From: CBFGWV01 sp965652545
GTDB taxonomy: Bacteria > Pseudomonadota > Gammaproteobacteria > Competibacterales > Competibacteraceae
Assembly (NCBI GenBank): GCA_965652545.1
Contig: CBFGWV010000019.1
Location: forward strand, 1 to 38,528
Length of the DNA: 38,528 nt
Reading direction: 5' to 3'
A program made the position numbers and the translations under genes. The notes beneath the pieces are model-generated. The model was not told the origin of the DNA, made no database searches, and worked only from the letters and a program-made list of their open reading frames with translations. Positions 24,113 to 33,554 of this stretch are shown piece after piece; positions within the stretch are counted from its first letter, which is position 1, and each line of letters starts with the position of its first letter.

Positions 24113-26731
24113 ATGCTTGCCCGACTGTTCCGCCCCAAATGGCTACATCCGGACCCTCAGGTACGCCTGCGCGCGCTGACCGAGAAATCGCTGGATGCTG
24201 CGCAACTGGCCCGCGTCGCGGACGACGACCCCGACCCGGCCGTGTTCGGTGCCGCCATCGCCCGCCTGACGGACTTGCGCACGCTCGATGGCATGGCCCG
24301 ACGCGGCGAGGATATTCGCGCCCAGAAGGCCGAATTGCGCTTGCAGGCCTTGCTGGCCGGTGCGACGCCTGAAAGCCCGCCACTGGCCGAGCGCCTGCGC
24401 TGGCTGGCCCTGCCCCAACCGCCCGATCGCCTGTGTGCCCTGCTGTGCCGGGCGCAGGAGGCCGAGATCCGCGATCTCTTGCTGCCGCGGGTCGACGAAC
24501 CGGCCGCGCTCGAGCAGTTGGTGCTCACCGAAGGCGCGGTGGAGGCGCGGCGCAAGGCCCTGGAGCGAGTTACCGACGAGGCAGCGCTGGCGCGTCTGGA
24601 GCGAGCGCTCAAAGGCAAGCACAAGACGTTGTACCGCGAGGCCCAGCAGCGCCTGCACGCCTTGCGCGAACACGCCCGCGCCGTGGCCCTCGCCGACAGT
24701 CTAGTCGCCACCGCCAGGGCACTCGGCAGCGGCAACGGCGCGCCGCCGGATCATGGGCAACTGGCCCACATCGATCGCCAGTGGCGCGAGCTGTCCGAGG
24801 ACGTCCGCCGCCCCAAGACGGATGCATTTGCCGCCGCGCGTGAGCTTCTGGCCGCGCGCATCAACGAAAGCGCCCGTCAACGTGCCCACGGCCGCGACCT
24901 GCTCAATGCTCTGGACCAGTTGCTGGCCCGCCTGCAACGCGAGCCCGGCGACCCGGTTGAGGCCACCGCCGAACTCGATGGCATCGAGGCCGAGTGGCTG
25001 GCGCTGCCCGATACCGCGCGCAGCGAGAATCTGCGCTTCGCCGAGCGCCTCGGCCAGTGCCGCGAGGCGCTGGCCCTGGTCACGCGTGACCATGAGCGTC
25101 ACGCACGCCAGCGCCAGACCCTGGATAAGGCGCAGCACCTGCTGGAGCGCGAGTCCGCCCTCGGTGAGGCGGACATCCGCCAGATCGCCACCGCTTGGCA
25201 CGGCCTGCCCGTCCCGACCCGGCGCGAGTTGGACTTGTCCGCACAGTGGCCGCAGATGGAGCGCGCGCTGCGTCAACGGCTGGACGTACAGATGGCCGGC
25301 CATACCGCAGACATCACCGCCGCCGAGGATGCCCTCAGCGCGATGAGCGAGGCACTGGATGCCGAGCAGTTGCAGCCGGCGCTCGGCGCCGCAGACCGTC
25401 TGCGACAAATCCTCAAGCACAGCCGCGCACTCTCCGAGAGCGAACGACGCCAGTTCGAAAGTGCGCAGCGGGCGCTCCAGCCGCGTCTGGCAGAGCTCAA
25501 GGACTGGCGCCGCTGGGGCACCCGCCGTTCACGCGAGGAACTGGTGGCAGCGGCGGAGCACTTGGCCGCCGGGCATGCCGATATCGCCGAGCGCGTGCGC
25601 GAGTTGCGCCAGCTACGCCAGGCCTGGCGCGAGCAAGACAAAGTGGCCGGCCTCGCTCCGGCGACGCTCAAAGAACGTTTCGAGACCGCATGCAAGACCG
25701 CGCACGGCCCGGTGGCCGATGCCCGTCGCGCGCGCCGCGAGGCCGAACGCGGTGCCCGCGAGCAGCGAGAGGGCTTCCTCGAAGAGGTGCGCACCCAACT
25801 CGACGCCCTGGACCTCCAGTCCACGCCCTGGGACGACTTGTTGCAACAGCGGCGTGATTGGATCAGCCGCTGGAAGGCGCTGCCGCCGGTGCCACGTCCG
25901 TTGTGGCGCAACCTGAGCGAGCGCTTCAATGGCGCTCTCGAGCCGCTGGACCGGCTGATCGACGGCGAGCGCGACCGAGAGATTGCCCGACGCCGCGCAC
26001 TGATCGACGACCTCAAGTCCCGTATCGAGGCGGGCGATGCGGACGCGCTGGTGAACGACGCCAAAAGCGCCCAGGCCGCCTGGAACCCCAGCGTACGTGC
26101 CGACCGCAAGCGCGAGACGCAGTTGTGGAAAGAGTTTCGCACCGTGTGCGATCTCATCTTCAGCCGCCGCAATGCCGCACGCGAGGCCGACCGCGCCAGT
26201 CGCGACCGACTCCGCAGCGCCCGCGAAGCCATCTGCACCGAGCTGGAGTCCGCCACCGTCGACGAGCCGACGGCTATCGATGCACTACTGCGCGAGAGCG
26301 AAGCCCGCTGGCACGACCTGGCCAGCGGCGCCGGCGAGACGCTGCAACGCCGCTACGAGCGTGCCGTCGACACCTTGCGCGAGCGTGCCGACAACCGACG
26401 CCACGCTGCCCATCGGCAAGCCCTTGCCCAGCGTCTGAATGAGCATCACGGCGATGCACCCGGTGCCGACGAACACCTCGAAGCGGTTATCCGTTTGGAG
26501 ATCCTGGCCGGTCTGGACAGTCCGCCGCAGGACCGCGAGCGACGCCTACGGCTGCAGGTCGAGCGGCTGCATGCGGGGCTTGCCGATCGCGCCGGGGATG
26601 CCCCGCTGTGGGACGAAGCCCGCGAGATCGCCGACCAATGGCTGGCCCTGCCGGCGGTAGATGGCGGTCTTCCGCTGCGCCAACGTTTCGCCCAGGCCTG
26701 GCAGGCCATCGACCAGCGCGGCGAACACTGA
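24113..26731 (+). CDS. Large DUF349 repeat protein
   Basis: This 872-aa, Arg/Glu/Ala-rich, helical protein is built of repeated DUF349-like units recognisable by a Trp-centred core: IDRQWRELSEDVRRPKTDAF, IEAEWLALPDTARSENLRF, IATAWHGLPVPTRRELD, LRQAWREQDKVAGL, WISRWKALPPVPRPLWRNLSERF, AQAAWNPSVRADRKRETQLW and SEARWHDLASGAGETLQRRY. The N-terminal 170 residues look HEAT-like. It has no signal peptide or membrane helix. The family is widespread in gammaproteobacteria with no settled role. It shares one base with the following HAD gene (TGATG), so the two are translationally coupled. Confidence 0.88.
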   Translation: MLARLFRPKWLHPDPQVRLRALTEKSLDAAQLARVADDDPDPAVFGAAIARLTDLRTLDGMARRGEDIRAQKAELRLQALLAGATPESPPLAERLRWLALPQPPDRLCALLCRAQEAEIRDLLLPRVDEPAALEQLVLTEGAVEARRKALERVTDEAALARLERALKGKHKTLYREAQQRLHALREHARAVALADSLVATARALGSGNGAPPDHGQLAHIDRQWRELSEDVRRPKTDAFAAARELLAARINESARQRAHGRDLLNALDQLLARLQREPGDPVEATAELDGIEAEWLALPDTARSENLRFAERLGQCREALALVTRDHERHARQRQTLDKAQHLLERESALGEADIRQIATAWHGLPVPTRRELDLSAQWPQMERALRQRLDVQMAGHTADITAAEDALSAMSEALDAEQLQPALGAADRLRQILKHSRALSESERRQFESAQRALQPRLAELKDWRRWGTRRSREELVAAAEHLAAGHADIAERVRELRQLRQAWREQDKVAGLAPATLKERFETACKTAHGPVADARRARREAERGAREQREGFLEEVRTQLDALDLQSTPWDDLLQQRRDWISRWKALPPVPRPLWRNLSERFNGALEPLDRLIDGERDREIARRRALIDDLKSRIEAGDADALVNDAKSAQAAWNPSVRADRKRETQLWKEFRTVCDLIFSRRNAAREADRASRDRLRSAREAICTELESATVDEPTAIDALLRESEARWHDLASGAGETLQRRYERAVDTLRERADNRRHAAHRQALAQRLNEHHGDAPGADEHLEAVIRLEILAGLDSPPQDRERRLRLQVERLHAGLADRAGDAPLWDEAREIADQWLALPAVDGGLPLRQRFAQAWQAIDQRGEH

Positions 26732-27309
26732 TGGCCACGGTCATCCTCGATCTGGACGATGTGTTGGGCAATCTGCGCGAGGCCTTGTACCGCACCCTGG
26801 TTCGCCACAGCACGCATGATCGCCATTGGAACGACTGGCACCACTACGACCTGTCGCTGCATTTCCCTGACGTGGCCGACCGGCTGGATGACTTGCTGAT
26901 GGCCGAAGCGACCCTGGAGAACTGCGAACCGGAACCCGGTGCAGCGGCGGCCACGCGAAGGCTCAGGGACGAGGGGTTCGGGCTTGCGGTGATTACCGCC
27001 CGCGGCTGGCACCCGAACGCCCTGAACCTTACCCGTGCCTGGCTCGAGAGCCACGAGTTCGCGTTCGACTCGCTGGCGGTCGTACCATTGGGCGGTGACA
27101 AACTCAGTTGTATCGCAGCACTGGAGTCGATCCGGCTGGCGGTCGACGACCATCCGCGCCATATCGACCGTTACCGCGGGGCGGGCATCCCCGCGGTCAT
27201 GATCAGCCGGCCGTGGAACCGCCACCACGATGCGCCGCGCATCGACGATCTGGCCGCGCTGCTGGATCAAGGTCGTCATCATCTGGGGCCATGTTCAGAG
27301 CTTCCTTAA
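26731..27309 (+). CDS. HAD-superfamily 5'-nucleotidase-like phosphatase
   Basis: This 192-aa protein starts at ATG 26731, overlapping the DUF349 stop. It has HAD motif I DLDDV (MATVILDLDDVLGN, nucleophile Asp7), motif II in VITAR, and motif IV in LAVDDHPRHIDRYRGAGIPAVMI. The compact size and motif spacing resemble the NT5C/deoxynucleotidase group. The substrate cannot be read from the sequence. Coupling to the DUF349 gene suggests joint expression. Confidence 0.75.
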   Translation: MATVILDLDDVLGNLREALYRTLVRHSTHDRHWNDWHHYDLSLHFPDVADRLDDLLMAEATLENCEPEPGAAAATRRLRDEGFGLAVITARGWHPNALNLTRAWLESHEFAFDSLAVVPLGGDKLSCIAALESIRLAVDDHPRHIDRYRGAGIPAVMISRPWNRHHDAPRIDDLAALLDQGRHHLGPCSELP

Positions 27310-27323
27310 CGAAAGGACTACCT

Positions 27324-28406
27324 ATGCACCGCCGTCAGTTCCTCACCGCGGCTGCTGCCGGACTCGCGGCCGCACCCCTGGCCCGCGCCGCCGGCGCGGA
27401 CGACAAGCCGATCGAATGGCGCATGGTCACCAGTTGGCCGCGCAATGCGCCGGGGGTCGGCGTCAACGCACAACGGGTGGCCGACCTCATCGGTGCGCTC
27501 TCCGGTGGCCGGCTGACCGTCAAGCTCTTTGCCGCCGCGGAGCTGGTGCCCCCCTTCGAGGTCATGGACGCGGTCGGCCGCGGCACGGCCGAGATGGGGC
27601 ATACCGCGCTGTACTACGGCGTCGGCAAGTCTCCAGCCCTGCATTTCTTCACCACCATCCCCTACGGTCTCACCGCGCTGGAACTCTCGGCATGGCTGGA
27701 GTTCGGCGGCGGCAATGCGCTCAAAGACGAGATTCTGGCGCCATTTGGCATACGCAGCTTCTATGCGGGCAATTCCGGTGTCCAGGCCATGGGTTGGTTT
27801 CGCGAGCCGATCGAGTCGGTCGCCGATCTCAAGGGCCTGAAAATGCGGATCGCAGGCCTCGGCGGACAAGCACTGGCCAAGCTGGGCGTCACGCCGGTGC
27901 TTATGCCGCCAGGGGAAATCTACCAGGCGCTCTCCGGCGGAGTGGTCGACGCCGCCGAATGGGTCGGGCCATGGAACGACCTGGCATTCGGCTTGCAGAA
28001 GGTGGCCAAGCACTACTACCTGCCCGCCTTCCACGAGCCCGGACCGTCACTGGACGCCATGGTGAACCTGGAGGCCTACAACGCCTTGCCCGCCGACTTG
28101 CAGGCCATCGTCGCCAGCGCCTGCCAAGCCGTTGCGCTCACCGCAAATGCGGACTTCCTCTACCACAACATCGACGCCTTGCAGGTGCTGATCGACGAAC
28201 ACGACGTCACGGTCCACACCCTGCCGGACGATGTCGTGGAAGCCCTGGGGCCGGCCAGCCGCGAGGTCATCGATACCGTCATGGCCGAGGACGAGACCGC
28301 CGCTCGGGTAGGGGAATCCTATATGGCATTCGTGCGCAAGGCCGTGCCTTATCAAGCGCGGATGGATGCCGAGCTGTTGGCGCAGCGGGCGAAAGTCTGG
28401 GGCTGA
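27324..28406 (+). CDS. TRAP transporter solute-binding protein (DctP family), orphan
   Basis: From ATG 27324, which has an AAAGGA ribosome site, the product is 360 aa. The N-terminus MHRRQFLTAAAAGLAAAPLARA is a twin-arginine-like signal. The mature part follows the DctP fold: WRMVTSWPRNAPGVGVNAQRVADLIGALSGGRLTVKLFAAAELVPPFEVMDAV, then VADLKGLKMRIAGLGGQALAKLG and GVVDAAEWVGPWNDLAFGLQKVAKHYYLP. The GLKMR arginine usually contacts the substrate carboxylate. The sequence most resembles the TakP-type branch that binds 2-oxo acids, but the ligand is not certain. The DctQ and DctM membrane subunits are not adjacent. Confidence 0.88.
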   Translation: MHRRQFLTAAAAGLAAAPLARAAGADDKPIEWRMVTSWPRNAPGVGVNAQRVADLIGALSGGRLTVKLFAAAELVPPFEVMDAVGRGTAEMGHTALYYGVGKSPALHFFTTIPYGLTALELSAWLEFGGGNALKDEILAPFGIRSFYAGNSGVQAMGWFREPIESVADLKGLKMRIAGLGGQALAKLGVTPVLMPPGEIYQALSGGVVDAAEWVGPWNDLAFGLQKVAKHYYLPAFHEPGPSLDAMVNLEAYNALPADLQAIVASACQAVALTANADFLYHNIDALQVLIDEHDVTVHTLPDDVVEALGPASREVIDTVMAEDETAARVGESYMAFVRKAVPYQARMDAELLAQRAKVWG

Positions 28407-28561
28407 ACCCCCACTCAAGCCCGACGGGTACTGAGAGGCGGCCGTCAGGCGGAGGGTCAGCGGAGTGCGCAGGCGGCGACGAATGCACTATGGTGGGAGG
28501 GTAGGAGAGCCGTCGCAGAAGCGTTCAGCGAACGATAAGAACGGGAGAGAGGAAGAGCACC

Positions 28562-29323
28562 ATGGAGCATGAGTACACGATCCTGTGTGTCGATGATGAG
28601 GAGAACATCGTCAAGAGCCTCAAGCGGGTTCTGGCGCGCGAGGGCTATCGGGTACTGACGGCACTCAGTGGGGCGGACGGCCTGGAAATCCTGAAGACCG
28701 AGAACGTCCACTTGGTCATTTCGGACCAACGCATGCCGCAGATGAGCGGTTATGAGTTTCTCAAGACGGTTCGTGAACGCCACCCCGGTTGCGTGCGCAT
28801 CATGCTCTCGGGGTTCAGTGACTTCGAAAGCCTCATCAAGACCGTCAACGAAGGCGAGATCATCCGCTTCCTGTCAAAGCCCTGGGACAACAACGAGCTG
28901 CGCGACACCGTACACATGGTGTTGGATCAGGAGCTGATCATCCACAAAGTGCGGGAGATTCTGCGCAATGTGGACGGTGTCGCACGCGTGGCCCGGGGCC
29001 TCAGGACGGAGACCTACCGTGAGAACGACACCATCGTCATGCGGGTGTCGTCGGACGAGAAAATCACCGACGAGACCGAGATCTACCACTTGCTGGAATT
29101 TCTGTTCAAGGCATTCAACCTGGACCAGAACGACCAGGTCAATCTTCAGGCCAAGACCATTTCGAAGGATCAGAACACGATCGTCTTCGATATCGACATC
29201 GGCCGGGGTGTCCGGCTCAAGGTGATCATCCCCGACCCCCGCCACGCATCGAGCGAGAACGGGGGCAGTGAGACGGTACGGCCCAACAGCGACACGAGCG
29301 GGGACGCACCTACTCCAGCGTGA
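28562..29323 (+). CDS. Response regulator: REC domain with unrecognised C-terminal domain
   Basis: This 253-aa protein has a GAGAGGAAG ribosome site. The REC domain (about 5-125) has the acidic pocket DDE (11-13), phospho-acceptor Asp55 (in SDQRMP), Ser83 and Lys106 (SKPW). The next 100 residues (about 130-235) are charged alpha/beta sequence ending DIDIGRGVRLKVIIPD. They do not look like a DNA-binding, HD-GYP, GGDEF or histidine-kinase domain. A short polar tail follows. No sensor kinase lies beside it. Its last 14 bp overlap the end of the convergent solute-binding/OmpA gene. Confidence 0.85.
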   Translation: MEHEYTILCVDDEENIVKSLKRVLAREGYRVLTALSGADGLEILKTENVHLVISDQRMPQMSGYEFLKTVRERHPGCVRIMLSGFSDFESLIKTVNEGEIIRFLSKPWDNNELRDTVHMVLDQELIIHKVREILRNVDGVARVARGLRTETYRENDTIVMRVSSDEKITDETEIYHLLEFLFKAFNLDQNDQVNLQAKTISKDQNTIVFDIDIGRGVRLKVIIPDPRHASSENGGSETVRPNSDTSGDAPTPA

Positions 29324-31049
29324 ACCACTGAACCTCGACCCGGCGGTTGAGATCGGCATCCGTACCGGCCGGCTCTTCCCAGCCCCGCCCAACCAGTTCG
29401 ATGCGTTCCGGCTCGAGGGCCGGAAACCGCTCCAGAAGCGCCGCGCGCACCGCCTCGGCGCGCTGCTTGGACAACTCCATCGCCTTGAGCGACATCGAGC
29501 GCACCAGGGTTTCGCCGCCTTGTTCGCGGAATTCCGCCACCCGTGTGTCGTCCACATGCCCGCGCAGGAGCACGACCGAGCCGGGGCTCACCTGGAGAAA
29601 GCCCTTGATGGTGTCCAGGTAGCCGACGTTCTCGGCCGCGGTCCTGTCCAATCGGGCCGAGTTGGGCTCGAAGAAAAAGCGGATGTCCTTGCTGAGGATG
29701 GCATCGCCTTCCAGCGCCTGGCGGGTGGTGGTGCGGATCGGGGCAATGGCCACCTTCTGCGCGGCGAACACCGGCTCGGCGGCCAGTGCATCCAGCGCCG
29801 CCGTGGCGACGAAGCGGTCGGCGTCCGCCGGGTTCTTGATGATGTCACTGCCGTAGGCCAGCACGGCTGATTGGAAGATCCCGCCGAACGAACCGGCGGC
29901 ATCGATGGTGCCGGCAAAGAAGGCCTGGTTTTCCGGCAGGTTCGACAAGTGCACCCGCGAGAGCTCGGCACGGGTCTCGTCCTCGCTCCAGCCGAACGCC
30001 CCGGCGACCGTGGCGATATGGGCATCGGGTTCGTCACGAAGACGGCGATTGCCCTCCAGCAGGCCGTGCACCAACCCCTTGACCATCTCCGGGTGCGCCT
30101 TGGCGAAGCCCTGGTTGACCGTGAGAATGTCCGCCACGATCAGCAGATTGCGGTTGGACACCAACACCTTGGCCCGCCCTCCCGACGCCGCCACGACCTC
30201 GTCTGTCCGCGGCGACCAGCCCACGCAGCCATTGAGGCGCCCGCCGCCGGCCAGTTCGTGCTCATAGGCATCGCAGGCTACGAATGCGTCCTCGTAAAAC
30301 ACCAGACCCAGTTCCTGGGGGCCGGGGCGGGCATCGAGATCACGCAGCACCTTGACGGCGACACCGGCCTCCTCGGCCAGGTAGCGGATGAAGAACTCGC
30401 TCTCGTTGAACTGGGCCGCCGCCAGGGTCTTGCCGCGCAACTGGTTGATCGAGGTGATACCCGTGTCGACCACCAGCATGTCCGCGCCGCGCGAGAAGGC
30501 AATCTGCGCCGGCACCTCGACCTGAAATTGACGACCGAGCACTGCCAGCACATCGGCGGTGGTCGCCGAGGCGGCGAAACGTCCATTGTTGAGCGCCGAC
30601 CAGTTCTCGCCCTCGCTCATGGACAGCTTGACCTGGAAGCCATAGGTCTTGGCGAAGAACGACTCCGGGTTGGGCGCCAACCCGCCGTTGGCAACGATCA
30701 GCCCGCCGTACCCGGCGTACTCGCTGATGTCCACCTCGACCACGCCGCTCTTGGGTTCGTACGCCGCCGGCTGGGCGAGCTGCGGCGGCCCGGACAAGGG
30801 CTCGATCGGCGGCGGCGCATCGCCCGCGGCGGTGTCTACGGGCGCCGTGGCCGGCGATGCGGCCGGGTCGGTTCCCGCAGCCGGGGGATCGCCCCCGATC
30901 TGATCGCGATAGACCAGCCAGCCGCCGAAGGCGAGCAAGGCCGCCACCAGGACAATGGTGAGCAGGATGCCGATCGCCGAGCCACGCTGGCGGGATGCGC
31001 CCAGGCTACACGGGGTGCAACGGTGTTGGTCGAACTGCTGCCGCCTCAT
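29310..31049 (-). CDS. Membrane-anchored solute-binding/OmpA fusion protein
   Basis: The protein has 579 aa. One transmembrane helix near the N-terminus (about 24-46) is followed by a Pro/Ala-rich periplasmic linker, a type-2 solute-binding domain (about 100-420, with GKTLAAAQFNESEFFIRYLAEEAG and LLIVADILTVNQGFAKAHPEMVKGLV, resembling nitrate/sulfonate or phosphate binders) and a C-terminal OmpA domain (about 470-579, with LRGHVDD and NRRVEVQW). It would bind a ligand in the periplasm while anchored to the inner membrane and gripping peptidoglycan. No ABC permease or ATPase accompanies it, which favours sensing or scaffolding over transport. It is the last gene of the PspA/AAA+ unit and overlaps the previous gene as ATGA. 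Confidence 0.85.
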   Translation of the reverse strand: MRRQQFDQHRCTPCSLGASRQRGSAIGILLTIVLVAALLAFGGWLVYRDQIGGDPPAAGTDPAASPATAPVDTAAGDAPPPIEPLSGPPQLAQPAAYEPKSGVVEVDISEYAGYGGLIVANGGLAPNPESFFAKTYGFQVKLSMSEGENWSALNNGRFAASATTADVLAVLGRQFQVEVPAQIAFSRGADMLVVDTGITSINQLRGKTLAAAQFNESEFFIRYLAEEAGVAVKVLRDLDARPGPQELGLVFYEDAFVACDAYEHELAGGGRLNGCVGWSPRTDEVVAASGGRAKVLVSNRNLLIVADILTVNQGFAKAHPEMVKGLVHGLLEGNRRLRDEPDAHIATVAGAFGWSEDETRAELSRVHLSNLPENQAFFAGTIDAAGSFGGIFQSAVLAYGSDIIKNPADADRFVATAALDALAAEPVFAAQKVAIAPIRTTTRQALEGDAILSKDIRFFFEPNSARLDRTAAENVGYLDTIKGFLQVSPGSVVLLRGHVDDTRVAEFREQGGETLVRSMSLKAMELSKQRAEAVRAALLERFPALEPERIELVGRGWEEPAGTDADLNRRVEVQWFTLE

Positions 31050-31894
31050 GCGGACTCCTCCATACGGGTACTCTGGCGGCGCCGGAGCAGATCCGCCGGC
31101 GGCGCACCGCCGCTGATCTCATCCAGGGCGCCGAACAAATCCTGTTGATCGAGCAACCAGCGATTGGCCTCGTTGAGCGATGCGCTGATGGCATCTACCG
31201 AGCGGGCGACCTGGTCCTCGTCGGTGGCGAGCAAGGCCTGATCGCGCAGCAAGGCGGCCTGCTGGTCGATGCGGGCGAGTTCGGCCTCGACATGCTCGAG
31301 ACGATCACGCGCATCGCGGTGGGCGGCCAGACGGGCGTCGATCACCGACTGCTGCTGGGTGAGGCTATGACGAAGATCGTCCGCGAGCCCGTCGTCGGTG
31401 AGCCGCTGCTGCAACCGCGCCTGCTGGGCGGTCAGGTCCGCGGCCTCGGCATCGGCGGTCGCCACCACCCGGGTGATTGCAGCGCGCGCCACCAGAAGCT
31501 TCAGGTGCAGCCAGCACAGACGGCTGAGGTCCTCGCCATGGTCACCCACGGCCTGTGCGCGGCCGAGAATGTCGACCACTTCCGCGCAGCGCGCCTGAAG
31601 CGCCGCCTGGCGGCGCTGATCGGCCGGGTCCAGCCGCGCCAGCAAGGCGTCGATGCGTTGGTCCCAGCCCGGCGCCGGGGGCCGGTCGCGGGCGTCCACG
31701 GCACGGCGGAAGCGGTAGTTGCGGCTGAGCACCGCCAAATAGGCGATCTCCAACCCTACGCCGATGAGCCAGAAGCCCGGGTTGAGAAAGCCGCCCAACA
31801 GACCGAAGGCCGCCAGCGCCAGCCAGTTGGGCGGCACGATCATCCCCAGCGGGCGCGCGTTGAAAGCCGCGGCGAGGTAACGGCCCGCGCTCAC
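31046..31894 (-). CDS. Membrane protein with a cytoplasmic coiled coil, PspA/AAA+ operon
   Basis: This 282-aa protein is of a family I cannot name. Two closely spaced hydrophobic segments (about 20-56, LALAAFGLLGGFLNPGFWLIGVGLEIAYLAVL) form a membrane hairpin. The remaining 220 residues are charged and helical, with long coiled-coil stretches (ADLTAQQARLQQRL; IDARLAAHRDARDRLEHVEAELARIDQQAALLRDQ). No catalytic motif is visible. It overlaps both the AAA+ ATPase and the SBP/OmpA genes by 4 bp. A role as membrane docking partner for the ATPase or PspA is inferred from operon structure. Confidence 0.75.
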   Translation of the reverse strand: MSAGRYLAAAFNARPLGMIVPPNWLALAAFGLLGGFLNPGFWLIGVGLEIAYLAVLSRNYRFRRAVDARDRPPAPGWDQRIDALLARLDPADQRRQAALQARCAEVVDILGRAQAVGDHGEDLSRLCWLHLKLLVARAAITRVVATADAEAADLTAQQARLQQRLTDDGLADDLRHSLTQQQSVIDARLAAHRDARDRLEHVEAELARIDQQAALLRDQALLATDEDQVARSVDAISASLNEANRWLLDQQDLFGALDEISGGAPPADLLRRRQSTRMEESA

Positions 31895-33552
31895 GCCGCG
31901 CCCCCCGTCGCCAAATGGCGCAGGGCCTCGGGGACGAAGTCCAGGTCGGAGGCCTCGCGCACCGCCAGGCGCATCTGGAAGTCCATCACATCGGCGGGCA
32001 CTGGGTTCTGGTAGCCTTCCAGACAGGCGGACAGCGCGGTCTCCAGAGTTTGCCCGCTGGTGCGCACCTGCCGGTACACCTTGACCGCCAGCGCTTCAGC
32101 GGCCCCCGGGGTAAGCAGCAGCGGCAAGCGTGGCGACAGCGCCGTCATCAATGCCGCATCCGCATCCAGGCCTTGCTTGCGCAATAGCGCGCGCAACAAC
32201 GCCCCGCTCTCCTCGGGCCGCGTGGTCGGCAGCAACGGGACCTTCACATCCACACGGCCGGGGCGTTTGAGGTCCACCTCGATCAGATCGGGGCGGGAGG
32301 AGGCAAGTATCCACATGATGCGACCGCGGTTGTCCGAGTCGCTCATCTCCTGGGCGATCATCGCGTACAGGCGGCCGGACAGCCCGCTGTCGCCGCCGCC
32401 GGCGTTGCGCCGCCCCAACGCCTGGTCGGCCTCGTCGACGAACACCATGCACCGCCCCAGCGCGCGCACCAGGCGGAAGATCGTCTCCAGGTTGCTCTCG
32501 CTGGAGCCCACCCAGCGGTCGCGGAAGTTCTTCAGCCGCACCACAGGTACACCCGCCTCGCCGGCCAGGCACTCCACCAGGTAGGTCTTGCCGGTGCCCA
32601 CCGGGCCGCAGATGAGATACCCCATGGGCAGCGCGCCCAGGTCACCGCCGTGCCACAAGGCAATGTCCTGGCGCAGCCAAGCCTTCAACGCCTCCTGGCC
32701 GTGGTAGTCCTCGAGCGTACGTCGCGATTCGATGAACTCCACCAGATCGCGCGCATCGCGCTCCACCAAGGCCTTCTTGGTGCGCACCCAATCGTCGGCG
32801 GTCAGCGCCTGCCGCTGGTGACCCTTGACCTTTGCCAGGCTTTCGACGGCGGTGACAGTCACACCGGAGAGCGCCCGGGCCATGGCGTGGGTATCGGCCG
32901 CCTCGCCGGCGAACACCGCTGGCCGGTCGACGGCCAATTGCGCCAGTGCCGCGGCCAGGGTGCCGGCATCGGGCAGGGGTACACGGACCCGCGCGGCGTG
33001 GGGGTTGAAGGCCACCAACGGGTGCAGGTCATTGAGGCTGTCGGCGATCAGCAGGCTGGCGAACGGGGCCTCGTGAAACGGCGACTCGCCAGCCCAGTCG
33101 CGCACCAGGCTGACCATGCCGCCAAGCTCGTGTCCCCAGCCCGGACCGGCCGGCAGGATCTGGTCTGCACCGCGCAGGATCACCGCCACCTGCAGGCCGC
33201 TGCCCTGGCCCAATGCGGCCAGATTGGCAAGGTAGCGCACATAGTGGCTGAGATACTCGACGGCCTGGCGCGGCTCGCGTGGCAAGCTCTTCAGACCCTG
33301 AGCGGCCGGCCACTGCAGTACCTGATGCCCACCGCGCAGAATGCGCAAGCCGTTGCCCAGGTCGAATCCAAAGACGACGTCGAACCCGGCCAGCAAACGG
33401 TCTTCCAGATACGACGATAGACTGACCAGCCGCCCCTCCACGGGCAGGCGGTCGTGCACGTTGCCATGCAGGATGAACTGGCTGTTGGCGCCGCTTTCGA
33501 AACCCAACGCCAGCTCCTGGGCCCAGGCCGGCGCGTCGGCGGGCAGGGGCAT
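31891..33552 (-). CDS. AAA+ ATPase (Ycf46-like layout), PspA operon
   Basis: The protein has 553 aa. The C-terminal half is a canonical AAA+ module: Walker A GPVGTGKT (316-323), Walker B CMVFVDEADQ (368-377), sensor/arginine region ILASSRPDLIEVDLKRPGR (415-433) and a helical lid. The N-terminal 240 residues look like a degenerate, ATP-site-less AAA-type domain (FILHGNVHDRLP; VAVILRGADQILPAG), the layout of Ycf46-type proteins. It starts at ATG 33552, 2 bp after the pspA stop, and overlaps the next gene by 4 bp. PspF, the usual AAA+ partner of PspA, is a sigma-54 activator. This protein lacks the GAFTGA loop and a DNA-binding end, so it is not PspF. Remodelling of PspA polymers is a reasonable hypothesis. 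Confidence 0.87.
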   Translation of the reverse strand: MPLPADAPAWAQELALGFESGANSQFILHGNVHDRLPVEGRLVSLSSYLEDRLLAGFDVVFGFDLGNGLRILRGGHQVLQWPAAQGLKSLPREPRQAVEYLSHYVRYLANLAALGQGSGLQVAVILRGADQILPAGPGWGHELGGMVSLVRDWAGESPFHEAPFASLLIADSLNDLHPLVAFNPHAARVRVPLPDAGTLAAALAQLAVDRPAVFAGEAADTHAMARALSGVTVTAVESLAKVKGHQRQALTADDWVRTKKALVERDARDLVEFIESRRTLEDYHGQEALKAWLRQDIALWHGGDLGALPMGYLICGPVGTGKTYLVECLAGEAGVPVVRLKNFRDRWVGSSESNLETIFRLVRALGRCMVFVDEADQALGRRNAGGGDSGLSGRLYAMIAQEMSDSDNRGRIMWILASSRPDLIEVDLKRPGRVDVKVPLLPTTRPEESGALLRALLRKQGLDADAALMTALSPRLPLLLTPGAAEALAVKVYRQVRTSGQTLETALSACLEGYQNPVPADVMDFQMRLAVREASDLDFVPEALRHLATGGAA

Positions 33553-33554
33553 CT

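Noticed and set aside
28407..28561. Terminator or small RNA between the TRAP gene and the response regulator
   Set aside because: The 155-bp gap is GC-rich, without a stable hairpin followed by T residues.
29871..31148. 425-aa plus-strand frame opposite the SBP/OmpA gene
   Set aside because: It is an antisense shadow; the minus strand carries recognisable binding-protein and OmpA domains in register.
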